Assembly: GCA_025998675.1 (NCBI GenBank)
Contig: AP024673.1
Span: 1,701,221-1,765,220, forward strand
DNA length: 64,000 nucleotides
Source of the DNA: Fimbriimonadales bacterium
GTDB taxonomy: Bacteria; Armatimonadota; Fimbriimonadia; Fimbriimonadales; GBS-DC
Direction of reading: 5' to 3'
The notes under the pieces were generated by a model. That model saw only the letters and a program-made list of their open reading frames with translations. It searched no databases and was not told the origin of the DNA. Position numbers and translations under genes: made by a program. How positions within the stretch are numbered: position 1 is the first letter of the stretch; every line of letters starts with the position of its first letter. Below are positions 15,005-23,636 of this stretch, one piece after another.

Positions 15005-16393
15005 ATGCGAACGATGAGCTGCGGTATAGGGCTTGTGATGATGCTGGCGCTTGCGTGCGCCCAGCCGTTCACCTATCAGGGGTTCCTGCGCGTGAGCGGC
15101 AACCCCGCGAACGGGACTTTCGATTTTCGCTTCCGACTGTACGACGCCTCTTCAGGCGGAACACAGGTCGGCACAGACCAGTTTGCGAATGACCTGACCG
15201 TGCAGAATGGGTTGTTCACGACGGCGATCGACTTTGGAGCGGTGTGGACAGGCGCGGACCGGTATCTGGAGATTGCGGTGCGTCCTGGCAGCAGCACAGG
15301 CGGCTATCAGGAGCTTTTGCCCCGTGTGAGGATTAGCCCGACGCCGTACGCGATTCGCGCGGCGACGGCGGGCGCGGCGAACCCGATTGGCGCAGCGGGG
15401 GGCGATTTGAGCGGCAGCTACCCGAACCCGACGGTGGCGCGGTTGCAGGGGCGCGCGGTGTCGTCGGCGGCGCCGAGCAGCGGGCAGGCGCTGAAGTGGA
15501 ACGGCAGCGCGTGGGCGCCTGCGAACGACGACACGGGCGCGAGCCTCTGGCAGGCGTCGGGGAGCAACATCTTCTACAACGCGGGGAATGTGGGGATTGG
15601 CGTGAGCAATCCTCTTTATCATTTGCATGTGGAGACGAACGCGAGCGCTCTTGCCATCTACGGGCTTCATACCGCCACCAGCGGCACGACCTACGGCGTT
15701 TTTGGGCTAAGCGCCAGCACCTCTGGCAGGGGCGTGGTCGGCTTGGCAATCGCCGCCAGCGGCTTTACCTACGGCGTGTTGGGGCAAAGTGACAGCCCCA
15801 ATGGCATAGGCGTGGTCGGCTTGGCAACCGCGACCAGCGGACTCACTTACGGCGTGTCTGGGCAAAGCGGCAGCCCTGATGGATACGGGGTCTACTCGTG
15901 GGGACGTTTCGCCGCCACAGGCACGAAGTCGTTCCAGATTGACCACCCGCTCCGCCCCGAAACGCACTACCTGAACCACTTCTGCGCCGAAGGTCCCGAA
16001 CCCTACAACCTCTATCGGGGCACGGTGGTGCTGGACGCGCGCGGCGAAGCATGGGTGCAACTGCCCGACTACTTTGAAGCCATCAACCGTGACCCGACCA
16101 TCAGCCTCACGCCTGTAGGCACGCCGATGCCGAACCTGCATGTGACGGCGGATGTCCACAACAATCGCTTCAAGATAGCAGGCGGCGCGCCTGGCAAGAA
16201 GGTCTTCTGGCGCGTGGAAGCGATCCGCAACGACCGCTGGGTGCAGCAGTACGGCTACCAGACCGAGCAGGAGAAGGAGGAGGAGATCAAGGGCAAGTAC
16301 CTCCACCCTGAACTCTACGGTCAGCCGAAGGAGCGCGGGATTCACTACCGCCCCGACCCCGAACCCGCGCCAAAGGAGACGGGTAAGCCGTAA
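15005..16393 (+). CDS. Secreted fibre-like protein
   Basis: The 462-residue protein starts with a signal peptide (MRTMSCGIGLVMMLALACAQ). An N-terminal ~130-residue domain (FTYQGFLRVSGNPANG ... ISPTPYAIRA) leads to the LSGSYPNPTVARLQG motif known from phage-tail-fibre-like and bacterial surface proteins. A run of GVxGL/TYGV repeats follows (~210-305). The C-terminal ~150 residues (KSFQIDHPLRPETHYLNH) form a conserved domain seen on fibre-like proteins of planctomycete-type bacteria. The charged end is rich in Glu and Pro. The ATG at 15005 has GGAGG 8 nt upstream. It is likely a trimeric surface fibre; the ligand is unknown. Confidence 0.75.
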   Translation: MRTMSCGIGLVMMLALACAQPFTYQGFLRVSGNPANGTFDFRFRLYDASSGGTQVGTDQFANDLTVQNGLFTTAIDFGAVWTGADRYLEIAVRPGSSTGGYQELLPRVRISPTPYAIRAATAGAANPIGAAGGDLSGSYPNPTVARLQGRAVSSAAPSSGQALKWNGSAWAPANDDTGASLWQASGSNIFYNAGNVGIGVSNPLYHLHVETNASALAIYGLHTATSGTTYGVFGLSASTSGRGVVGLAIAASGFTYGVLGQSDSPNGIGVVGLATATSGLTYGVSGQSGSPDGYGVYSWGRFAATGTKSFQIDHPLRPETHYLNHFCAEGPEPYNLYRGTVVLDARGEAWVQLPDYFEAINRDPTISLTPVGTPMPNLHVTADVHNNRFKIAGGAPGKKVFWRVEAIRNDRWVQQYGYQTEQEKEEEIKGKYLHPELYGQPKERGIHYRPDPEPAPKETGKP

Positions 16394-16618
16394 TACCAAT
16401 CGGCGGATCATAGTTCGTAAACCAGCGTTGTATGTAGCCCTCACCCCCTTTGTCCCCCTCTCCCAACGGGTTGGGAGAGGGGGATAGCGCGTCGCGCGCT
16501 GCACACACGGCTCCCCTCTCCCGCCGTGCGGGAGAGGGGCTGGGGGTGAGGGCTACAGGGCGCACGGCTCTGGCGGTAGACGCACGGGAATTACGAAGTC
16601 TGACCCGCCAATTGGTAT
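16393..16618. repeat. Palindromic element A (226 bp, CCCTCACCCC-type core)
   Basis: Imperfect ~27-bp terminal inverted repeats begin ATACCAAT and end ATTGGTAT, and include TTCGTAA near their inner ends. The core is two hairpins (CCCCTCTCCCAACGGGTTGGGAGAGGGG type, and CTCCCCTCTCCCG paired to CGGGAGAGGGG) inside an outer GCCCTCACCCC / GGGGTGAGGGC stem. It starts at the stop codon of the upstream gene. No coding capacity. It matches the copy at 26215-26441. Confidence 0.8.
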
Positions 16619-16827
16619 AAGAGACTGTCTAGGTTTTTCGCTTGAGTCCAGACGGGTGAACCCGTTCCTACGAAACGAAGCCAGCCTGCGCTGGCTATTT
16701 TATACCAATCCGCCAGTCAAACTTTGGAAATACAGGCTGCGTCGCGAAGATGACCCGAATCCCTCCTAAGGTTCCCCCTGCGCGCAGGGGGAACCGAGTC
16801 CTGGTTCCCCTCGCTTGCGGGGGGACC
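16619..16827. repeat. Repeat pile-up: hairpin spacer, half terminus and two GGTTCCCC hairpins
   Basis: After element A come the short hairpins ACGGGTGAACCCGT (about 16650) and GCCAGC-CTGC-GCTGGC (about 16680). At 16702 a decayed copy of the element terminus follows (ATACCAATCCGCCAGTCAA). Then comes the perfect palindromic arm GGTTCCCCCTGCG...GAACC (16770-16795) and a weaker one at 16803-16827. The rest of the gap to 16941 shows no gene. Confidence 0.6.
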
Positions 16828-16941
16828 TTCAAAGGCGCGCCGCTGCACGCGCTTAATCCGCAATCCCCCGCGCTGTCCCGTGCGCGTCTCCCTCAAGAGC
16901 CTCGCAATCGTTGCCGACAATTCCCCACGCGGAGGCGAGCG

Positions 16942-18900
16942 ATGACGGCAACAAAAGAACATTCGCAACAAAAATGGAGTTTTTCGGTAAATCAAACGCG
17001 CGCCCAGTGGGACCACAGATTCACATGGATACTCTGGGCGCATTTTGGGGTGTCGTTGCTGCTGGCGTTCTGGTACCGCACCTTCGAGGAGGCGTTCCTG
17101 ATAGGGTTCACCACTTCGGCGGTGGCTGCCTACTTCACCCGCACGCAGTCGGGCAGTTTGCTCACCCGACTGGTGATCGGCGCGGCGTTTATGGTCTATT
17201 CGGGGTTGTTTATCCATCAGTGCCGCGGCGTGACGGAGTTGCACTTCCATGTGTTCGCGTCGCTGGCAATTCTGGGGGTCTATCGCGACTGGCGGGTGAT
17301 TGTGACGGCGGCGGGCGTAATTGCGGTGCATCATGCCAGCTTCGCCCTGCTCCAGTGGCTGGGACTCCCTGTCTATGTCTACACGACCAACCTGAATTAT
17401 TTTGTGCTGACGCTGATTCACGCGCTGTTTGTGGTGATGGAATCGGCGATTCTGGTCTGGCAGGCGATTCAGGGCGAGTCGGAGTGGCGTCAGGCGGAAG
17501 AGTTGAGTCAGCTGGGGCACGAGCTGGGCAGCGAGCGGTTTGCGGGCAACGACCTCACCGCGCAGATTGCGTGGAACGAGCAGTCGCCGCTGTGGGGAAC
17601 CGTGCGCGTGATTAACCAGCTCATGGCGCGCCTGAACCACAATATCGCCCAGTCCAAGCAAGCGGCGCGCTCGATTGTCGCTCAGACCGAGAGCGTGCGC
17701 GAGGAGACCGCCCAGATTAATCGTTTGGGTGAGGTGGTACTGCGCTCCATCGAAGAGGTCAGTGAAGGCGCACGCGCACAGGCGCAGCAGATTGAGCAAT
17801 CCGCCGCACAGATGCACCAGATTGCCCAGCTGGCGCAGGAGGCGCGCGCGCAAGCCGAGCGGCAGCTGCTGGAGGTGGAGCAGGTCGCGGGGCAGGCGCA
17901 GAGCGTCGCACACAACGCCGACGCGATTGTGCAGTCCAGTCTCCAGCAGCGCACGGCGGCGATGAACGCCAGCGAGGCAGCCAGCCAGTCCGCCCACGCC
18001 GTGACTCAGGCGATTCAGGCAGTGCAGCAACTGAGCGCGACGACCGAAGCCATCCTGCGCCAGGTGAATCAAGCGCAGGCGTCGCTGGAGGAGGCGGTGC
18101 AACGCGCAAGCGAGCAGGCAGACACGCTGGGCGCCCGCTCGTCGGACATTCGCTCGATTCTGACCACCATCACCGAAATCGCGCGCCAGACGAACCTGCT
18201 TGCGCTCAACGCCGCGATAGAAGCCGCGCGCGCCGGCGAGCATGGCAAGGGGTTTGCAGTGGTCGCCGACGAAGTGCGCGCGCTGGCGAACCGTTCCGCC
18301 GACGCCGCCAAGCAAATCGACGCGGTGGTGCATGAGATGACGCGCGATATTCAGGGCATCATCGTGCGCATGCGGGGCGACGAACGGCAACAGGGGCTGC
18401 GCGATGTCGCCACACACGCGCTGCAGCAGGTCGTCGGCGCGTTCCAGAACCTGCGCGCGCAACTGCAGGGCGTCGAAACCGCCGCGCAGGGCGTCCAGCA
18501 GGCAAGCGAGCTGGTCATTCAGCAGTGCCGCGCTATCGAGGACGCCGCCCAGCAGAACGCGGACCGCGCCGCCGAAAGCCAGCATATTCTCCGACAGATC
18601 GCCCACGAGATGGAGACGCTGCTTGCCACCGTGCGCGCAGGGCTCGAATCGACCGCCAACACCACGCATCAGGTGGAGATGATTAACGAGATTATTCACG
18701 GCGTCGCGGCGATTAGCGAGCAGACGACCGCATCAGCGCAGGAGGTGCAGCAAGCCATTCGCCAGCAGTTCGAGGCGGTGCGCAACCTGCTGACCCAGAT
18801 CGAGATGACCGACCAGACCGCGCGCGCGGTGTTCGAACGGCTGAACCAGTTCCAGACCAGCGACGCAGAGCCGTCCTTCGCGACGCCGCTGGCAGCATAG
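16942..18900 (+). CDS. Methyl-accepting chemotaxis protein with His-rich membrane sensor
   Basis: The chemoreceptor has 652 residues. Residues ~25-180 contain five to six hydrophobic segments rather than the usual periplasmic loop. They carry conserved-looking histidines in [23 protein letters not shown] and AVHHASF, a pattern I associate with a membrane sensor shared by some chemoreceptors and diguanylate cyclases. A long coiled coil follows, and the signalling tip [21 protein letters not shown] sits in the middle of it. The ATG at 16942 has GGAGG 6 nt upstream. No CheA/CheW genes are in the window. The ligand is unknown; metal or haem binding by the His cluster is speculation. Confidence 0.88.
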   Translation: MTATKEHSQQKWSFSVNQTRAQWDHRFTWILWAHFGVSLLLAFWYRTFEEAFLIGFTTSAVAAYFTRTQSGSLLTRLVIGAAFMVYSGLFIHQCRGVTELHFHVFASLAILGVYRDWRVIVTAAGVIAVHHASFALLQWLGLPVYVYTTNLNYFVLTLIHALFVVMESAILVWQAIQGESEWRQAEELSQLGHELGSERFAGNDLTAQIAWNEQSPLWGTVRVINQLMARLNHNIAQSKQAARSIVAQTESVREETAQINRLGEVVLRSIEEVSEGARAQAQQIEQSAAQMHQIAQLAQEARAQAERQLLEVEQVAGQAQSVAHNADAIVQSSLQQRTAAMNASEAASQSAHAVTQAIQAVQQLSATTEAILRQVNQAQASLEEAVQRASEQADTLGARSSDIRSILTTITEIARQTNLLALNAAIEAARAGEHGKGFAVVADEVRALANRSADAAKQIDAVVHEMTRDIQGIIVRMRGDERQQGLRDVATHALQQVVGAFQNLRAQLQGVETAAQGVQQASELVIQQCRAIEDAAQQNADRAAESQHILRQIAHEMETLLATVRAGLESTANTTHQVEMINEIIHGVAAISEQTTASAQEVQQAIRQQFEAVRNLLTQIEMTDQTARAVFERLNQFQTSDAEPSFATPLAA

Positions 18901-18912
18901 CCTACCGATAGC

Positions 18913-18944
18913 GTGGGACGGCGGCTATTCGCTGTCCGTCCCAC
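18913..18944 (+). terminator. Hairpin after the chemoreceptor gene
   Basis: GTGGGACGG (18913-18921) pairs perfectly with CCGTCCCAC (18936-18944). It lies 12 bp after the stop and 14 bp before the next start. There is no T-run, so it may terminate poorly or act as an mRNA end-protecting stem. Confidence 0.5.
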
Positions 18945-18957
18945 ACGCCTGAAACCC

Positions 18958-19587
18958 ATGCGCACACGAACGCTGATTACCGGGCTCATCCTCGCCTTCT
19001 GGCTCGCGCTCATCGGGATTACCTACTGGCGGATGGAGTTGCGCTTCCTGACGCCAGTCGCGCGTCCTGCGGGCGCCGTTGAGATAGACCCCGCGTCTCA
19101 ACCGCCCGCGCCTGTCCAGCGCCTGCACACCGATTCGGGCATCTATCCCCTGCGCGGCGCGATTACGCTGCTGAACTTCTGGTCGCCTGAATGCGCCTGC
19201 TCGCGATTTATGGAGCCCCATGTGCGCACGCTGGTCGATCGCTTCCAGCCGCGCGGCGTGCGGTTTATCACGGTGATTCTGGCGGACGACCCGCGCGCCA
19301 GCGACGCGGCGGTTCTGGAGCGGTGGCGCGCTCGCGCTATTCCGACGCCTGCGCTGGTGGATCGGGGCGGCGCGTTCGCACGACAATTCGGCGTGTGGGC
19401 GGGACCCGCGGCGGTGATTGTGGACGCGCGGGGGCGGATTGTCTACACGGGCGCGTACAACATCGGGCGCTACTGCGACAGCGAGCGCACTGCCTACGCG
19501 CAGCAGGCGCTGGAAGCCACGCTGGAAGGGCGCGCGCCGCCGCGCGCCAGTACGCCCTTCTACGGCTGCAAGCTCCCCGACAACTGA
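18958..19587 (+). CDS. Membrane-anchored redoxin, DUF6436-like
   Basis: The 209-residue protein has one N-terminal membrane segment (LITGLILAFWLALIGITYW) and a thioredoxin fold facing outward: ITLLNFWSPECACSRFMEPH has the cysteine pair C-A-C rather than CxxC. The C-terminal motif FYGCKLP adds a third cysteine typical of the DUF6436 type. It probably handles thiols outside the cytoplasmic membrane. The ATG at 18958 is chosen because it directly precedes the membrane segment; no good SD is seen. It is convergent with prfA, 6 bp away. Confidence 0.72.
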   Translation: MRTRTLITGLILAFWLALIGITYWRMELRFLTPVARPAGAVEIDPASQPPAPVQRLHTDSGIYPLRGAITLLNFWSPECACSRFMEPHVRTLVDRFQPRGVRFITVILADDPRASDAAVLERWRARAIPTPALVDRGGAFARQFGVWAGPAAVIVDARGRIVYTGAYNIGRYCDSERTAYAQQALEATLEGRAPPRASTPFYGCKLPDN

Positions 19588-19593
19588 GCCGCG

Positions 19594-20682
<1,089 letters not shown>

Positions 20683-20689
20683 CGCGCGA

Positions 20690-20695
20690 ATTGTA
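20690..20695 (-). promoter_or_regulatory. TACAAT -10 box for leaderless prfA
   Basis: TACAAT on the minus strand ends 7 nt before the prfA ATG; the gap to the upstream stop codon is only 30 bp. Confidence 0.6.
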
Positions 20696-20712
20696 CCATG
20701 CGCCCTTGCTAG

Positions 20713-21780
20713 TTATCGCCTGCGATTGGGTTGTCGGGGCGCGGGGCGCGCGGGCTGTCGGGTCGGCGCGGCGGGCGTCTGCTCTTCTGCCAGCGTCTGA
20801 CGGAAGGTCGCCTGCGCCTCCCATTCTGCCCACTCCTCGACAGGCTCCCACTCACGGATGGTCTGCGGGTCGTACTCGGCGCGGAGCTTGAGCTTCTCGT
20901 AGCCCGACGCCTGTACCAGCGAGCCGTCCGAGAGCGCGTAATAGTAGTCGATTTCGCCTTTGATCGTGCCCGTGATTCTGCCGCGCGGGATGTTGCGGTC
21001 GCGCAGGCGCGAAATCTCAATCAGCAGGTCGTCGAGGCGGATGTCTATCTGCGCATCGGTGATTTGCTTGACATGCAGCACGGGGCGTCCCTTGATTTCG
21101 GTGGCGCCGACCACGCGCACAGTGGCTGGGTAAGTGTAGACCGTTGCCTGTTCCAGCGAGAGTTTGCCCCCACGCGTGTCGATGAACGGCGTCGGGTAGC
21201 GCACCTGCCACTCGTCGCCCTCGCGCACCGAACCGGGCGGCAACGGCGCGAAGGGTCCAGGCACCACATTCAGCCCGACCAGTTGCAGGAAATACGACGG
21301 CGGCAGCAGGAAATCCAGACCGGGGAAGCTCGGCTCCTCGCGCGTCTCCTCGGACTCTTTCTTCTCGCCGCGCTTGACCCGTTGCACCACGCGCTCGGCG
21401 TCGTCCTCACTGGGGAAGCCCGACGGGGTCACCTTCACGGTCTCGGTGTAGGGCGGCGGCAGTTCGGTCTCGGCGAAGTAATCGACGCTCTGTTTGACAT
21501 AGCGCGACGCGACGCGCATGCGCGCCTGACCGTTTTCCAGCACCTGCAGCACTTCGGTATCGAAGCGCAACTGGGCGTCCACAGCAATCGGCAGGCTCTG
21601 TTCGAAGGTCGACGAACGCGTGTCGCCCCGCAGCGTATAGACGGCGTTGAATCGCTGCTTCTGCCCCGGCTCATACAGGCGGCGCACCACATAACTGCGC
21701 ACGCCCGCCTGCGCCCATGCCGACGCCACACACGCCCAGCACACAAGGAGCAGTCCCCACAGTAGTATCCATCGGCTCAT
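20713..21780 (-). CDS. Secreted protein, DUF6263-like architecture
   Basis: The 355-residue protein has a signal peptide (MSRWILLWGLLLVCWACVASAWA). A beta-rich body with YEPGQKQRFNAVYTLRGDT, VREGDEWQV and a late GTIKGEIDYYYALSDGSLVQASG segment follows, and then a charged, Pro/Arg-rich C-terminus (PTRQPARPAPRQPNRRR). The layout (a 'require KGD-W' motif, then signal conversion) resembles the protein at 50720-51412, which fits DUF6263 better. The role is unknown. The ATG has AGGTGAG about 6 nt upstream. It is divergent from nusA. Confidence 0.65.
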   Translation of the reverse strand: MSRWILLWGLLLVCWACVASAWAQAGVRSYVVRRLYEPGQKQRFNAVYTLRGDTRSSTFEQSLPIAVDAQLRFDTEVLQVLENGQARMRVASRYVKQSVDYFAETELPPPYTETVKVTPSGFPSEDDAERVVQRVKRGEKKESEETREEPSFPGLDFLLPPSYFLQLVGLNVVPGPFAPLPPGSVREGDEWQVRYPTPFIDTRGGKLSLEQATVYTYPATVRVVGATEIKGRPVLHVKQITDAQIDIRLDDLLIEISRLRDRNIPRGRITGTIKGEIDYYYALSDGSLVQASGYEKLKLRAEYDPQTIREWEPVEEWAEWEAQATFRQTLAEEQTPAAPTRQPARPAPRQPNRRR

Positions 21781-21856
21781 AGCGACTCACCTGTGCCTAA
21801 ATACGGCGTCCCGCGCGATGTTCCTGCCGCCGTTCTCAAAACAGACAGTGGTGGGG

Positions 21857-21862
21857 TATACT
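21857..21862 (+). promoter_or_regulatory. -10 box of nusA
   Basis: TATACT in GGGGTATACTCTGG lies 88 nt upstream of the nusA ATG, giving a leader of about 80 nt, unlike the leaderless genes nearby. Confidence 0.55.
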
Positions 21863-21886
21863 CTGGATGGGCGGCGCGGATGAGAG

Positions 21887-21916
21887 AAGAGTGGGATTCT
21901 GCCCACTCTTTTCTTT
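21887..21916 (+). terminator. Intrinsic terminator-like hairpin in the nusA leader
   Basis: AAGAGTGGG (21887-21895) pairs perfectly with CCCACTCTT (21902-21910) around a 6-nt loop and is followed by TTCTTT. It lies between the promoter and the gene, so it could act as an attenuator. Confidence 0.6.
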
Positions 21917-21924
21917 AACCACCG

Positions 21925-21945
21925 ATACGCCCCCAAAGGGGGTAT
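21925..21945 (+). promoter_or_regulatory. Hairpin sequestering the nusA Shine-Dalgarno
   Basis: ATAC-G-CCCCC pairs with GGGGGTAT around the loop AAA. The GGGGG arm is the SD for the ATG at 21951, so folding would hide it. Confidence 0.5.
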
Positions 21946-21950
21946 GCGCA

Positions 21951-23048
21951 ATGGTTTGCAACGAAATTGTGGAGGTATTGAAGCAGTTAGAGCGCGAGCG
22001 TGGGATTCCCTACGCGGATCTGGTGGCGACTCTGGAGGGCGCGTTCGCGAATGCGTATCGCAAGCAGATGCACCTGCCCCAGAATGCGCGGGTGCACGCC
22101 CGGTTCACGCCCGACCAGCCGAACTGTTTCCGCATCTTTGTTGAGAAAGAGGTGGTCGGCGTGGTGACCGACGAGAGTGTGCAGATTCCGCTGGAGGAGG
22201 CGCAGAAGTTGAACCCCGCGCTGGAAGTGGGCGACACGGTGCAGATGGAAGCCTCCATCGAGCAGTTCGGGCGCATCGCGGTGCAGAACGCCTTTCAGGT
22301 GCTGACGCAGCGGCTGCGCGAGCTGGAGCGGGAACACGCAATGCGCGAGTTGAACGCCAGCGTCGGCGATGTGATTACCGCACGGATTGAACGCTTTATC
22401 GGTCCGAAAGTGTTGCTTTCCTACGGGCGCATCGAGGTGGTGTTGCCCGAGAAGCATCAAAGCCCGCGCGACACCTATGAAATCGGGCAGCCGCTGAAGG
22501 TGCTGGTGCTGGAGGTCAAAGCGCCTCCGACCGAGCGCGGGCGCGAGCCCCGCCTGCGCGATATGAAGGTCATCGCCTCGCGCACCGAGCCGCTGCTGGT
22601 GGCGCGCCTGCTCGCGCAGGAAGCCCCGGAAGTCGCCAGCGGGGATGTGGAGATCAAAGCCGTCGCGCGTGAACCCGGCGAGCGCTCCAAAGTCGCCGTG
22701 CATTCCAAAAACCCGCTCATCGACGCCGTCGGCGCGTGTCTGGGGCAGCGCGGCATGCGCGTGCAAGCCATCACCAACGAACTGTTCGGCGAGCATATCG
22801 ATGTGATTGAATGGAGCAGCGACCCCGTGCAATTCATTCGCGACGCGCTGAACCCCGCCCGTGTGAACCGCGTGATTCTGGACAAGGCGAATAAGAGCGC
22901 GCTGGTGGTGGTGCCGAACAACCAGCTGCGTCAGGCGGTCGGGCGCGGCGGCGTGAATGTGCGCCTCGCGGAGCAGCTGACTGGTTGGAGCCTCGAGGTG
23001 CGCTCGGAGGAAGAGATTGCCAAAGCGGAGAAAGAGAAGTCCGCATGA
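21951..23048 (+). CDS. nusA: Transcription termination/antitermination factor NusA
   Basis: NusA binds RNA polymerase and nascent RNA and affects pausing, termination and antitermination. The 365-residue protein has the N-terminal RNAP-binding domain (EIVEVLKQLERERGIPYADLV), an S1 domain (GDVITARIERFIGPKVLLSYGRIE) and tandem KH domains (GACLGQRGMRVQAITNELFGE and RQAVGRGGVNVRLAEQLTGW). No C-terminal acidic repeats are present. The ATG at 21951 has AAGGGGG upstream inside a hairpin. ylxR overlaps its 3' end. rimP and infB, common neighbours, are absent here. Confidence 0.96.
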   Translation: MVCNEIVEVLKQLERERGIPYADLVATLEGAFANAYRKQMHLPQNARVHARFTPDQPNCFRIFVEKEVVGVVTDESVQIPLEEAQKLNPALEVGDTVQMEASIEQFGRIAVQNAFQVLTQRLRELEREHAMRELNASVGDVITARIERFIGPKVLLSYGRIEVVLPEKHQSPRDTYEIGQPLKVLVLEVKAPPTERGREPRLRDMKVIASRTEPLLVARLLAQEAPEVASGDVEIKAVAREPGERSKVAVHSKNPLIDAVGACLGQRGMRVQAITNELFGEHIDVIEWSSDPVQFIRDALNPARVNRVILDKANKSALVVVPNNQLRQAVGRGGVNVRLAEQLTGWSLEVRSEEEIAKAEKEKSA

Positions 23049-23304
23049 CCCCATTCGGCGGTGCGCTGCGTGTCGGCGCGCCGCCCCCAAACACGAACTC
23101 CTGCGTTTCGCACGCCATCCGCACACCCAACAGGTCGCTTTTGACCCTGACCAGCGCATGCCCGGACGCGGCGCGTACCTGTGCCCCAGCGCGGATTGCT
23201 TCCGAATCGCCCGCAAACGCAACAGTCTTGCGCGTGCGCTAAAAACGACGGTGGATGCCCGCGTGCTGGAAGCGGCGCAGGCATATGCAACGCCCCACCA
23301 CTGA
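23017..23304 (+). CDS. ylxR: YlxR (DUF448) RNA-binding protein
   Basis: The 95-residue basic protein has the family signature RRCAACR, ELLRF, MPGRGAYLCP and KRNSLARAL. YlxR-family proteins (RnpM) bind RNA and, in Bacillus, RNase P RNA. The start chosen is TTG at 23017, which has GGAGG 6 nt upstream and overlaps nusA by 32 bp; no ATG exists in frame before the conserved region. Translational coupling to nusA is likely. Confidence 0.88.
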   Translation: MPKRRKRSPHDPIRRCAACRRAAPKHELLRFARHPHTQQVAFDPDQRMPGRGAYLCPSADCFRIARKRNSLARALKTTVDARVLEAAQAYATPHH

Positions 23305-23636
23305 GTGAAGAGCGCCGTGTTCAGGCAGTGTCCCAGAGAGCGTTCACAGGCTGCGCCCACAAACGCTCCCCGAAAGGAAGCGTGGTCGCGCCCGTATAAA
23401 ACACAACGCCCACCTGCCAGCGGTCGCGCGTGAGCGACTGCCCAAAATCACAGCAGAGGGTATGCCCAATTGATGGTGGAAAATCCGCCACCAAGTGGCG
23501 GATTTTCCACCACCAGAGAGACTGCATACGATGCGCCGTACACACGCTCTAATTGCAGCATACATCGCCTTCACCTGCGAGAGGGAATCGCGCGTATTCC
23601 GTCGAATCTTTTATCTGGCTTTAAGGAGGTCAACCA
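23305..23636. other. 332-bp intergenic region without a supported gene
   Basis: A minus-strand reading frame (23321-23545, ~75 codons) covers part of it and reads CCDFGQSLTRDRWQVGVVFY, but has no SD and no recognised family; it could be a gene remnant. The region also holds the long palindrome at 23474-23512. The last ~100 bp lead into the SD AAGGAGG of the peptidase gene. Confidence 0.4.
23474..23512. repeat. 18-bp perfect inverted repeat, 3-nt loop
   Basis: TGGTGGAAAATCCGCCAC (23474-23491) is the exact complement of GTGGCGGATTTTCCACCA (23495-23512), separated by CAA. It has no T-run on either side. It could be a folded RNA, an operator or a repeat remnant. Confidence 0.75.

Noticed and set aside
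16438-16552. CCCTCACCCC hairpins as a CRISPR array
   Set aside because: Repeats are palindromic arms within one element, not regularly spaced direct repeats with unique spacers.
16717-18699. 660-codon minus-strand frame opposite the chemoreceptor
   Set aside because: Leu/Arg/His-rich shadow of a clear MCP coiled coil; no SD or family motif.
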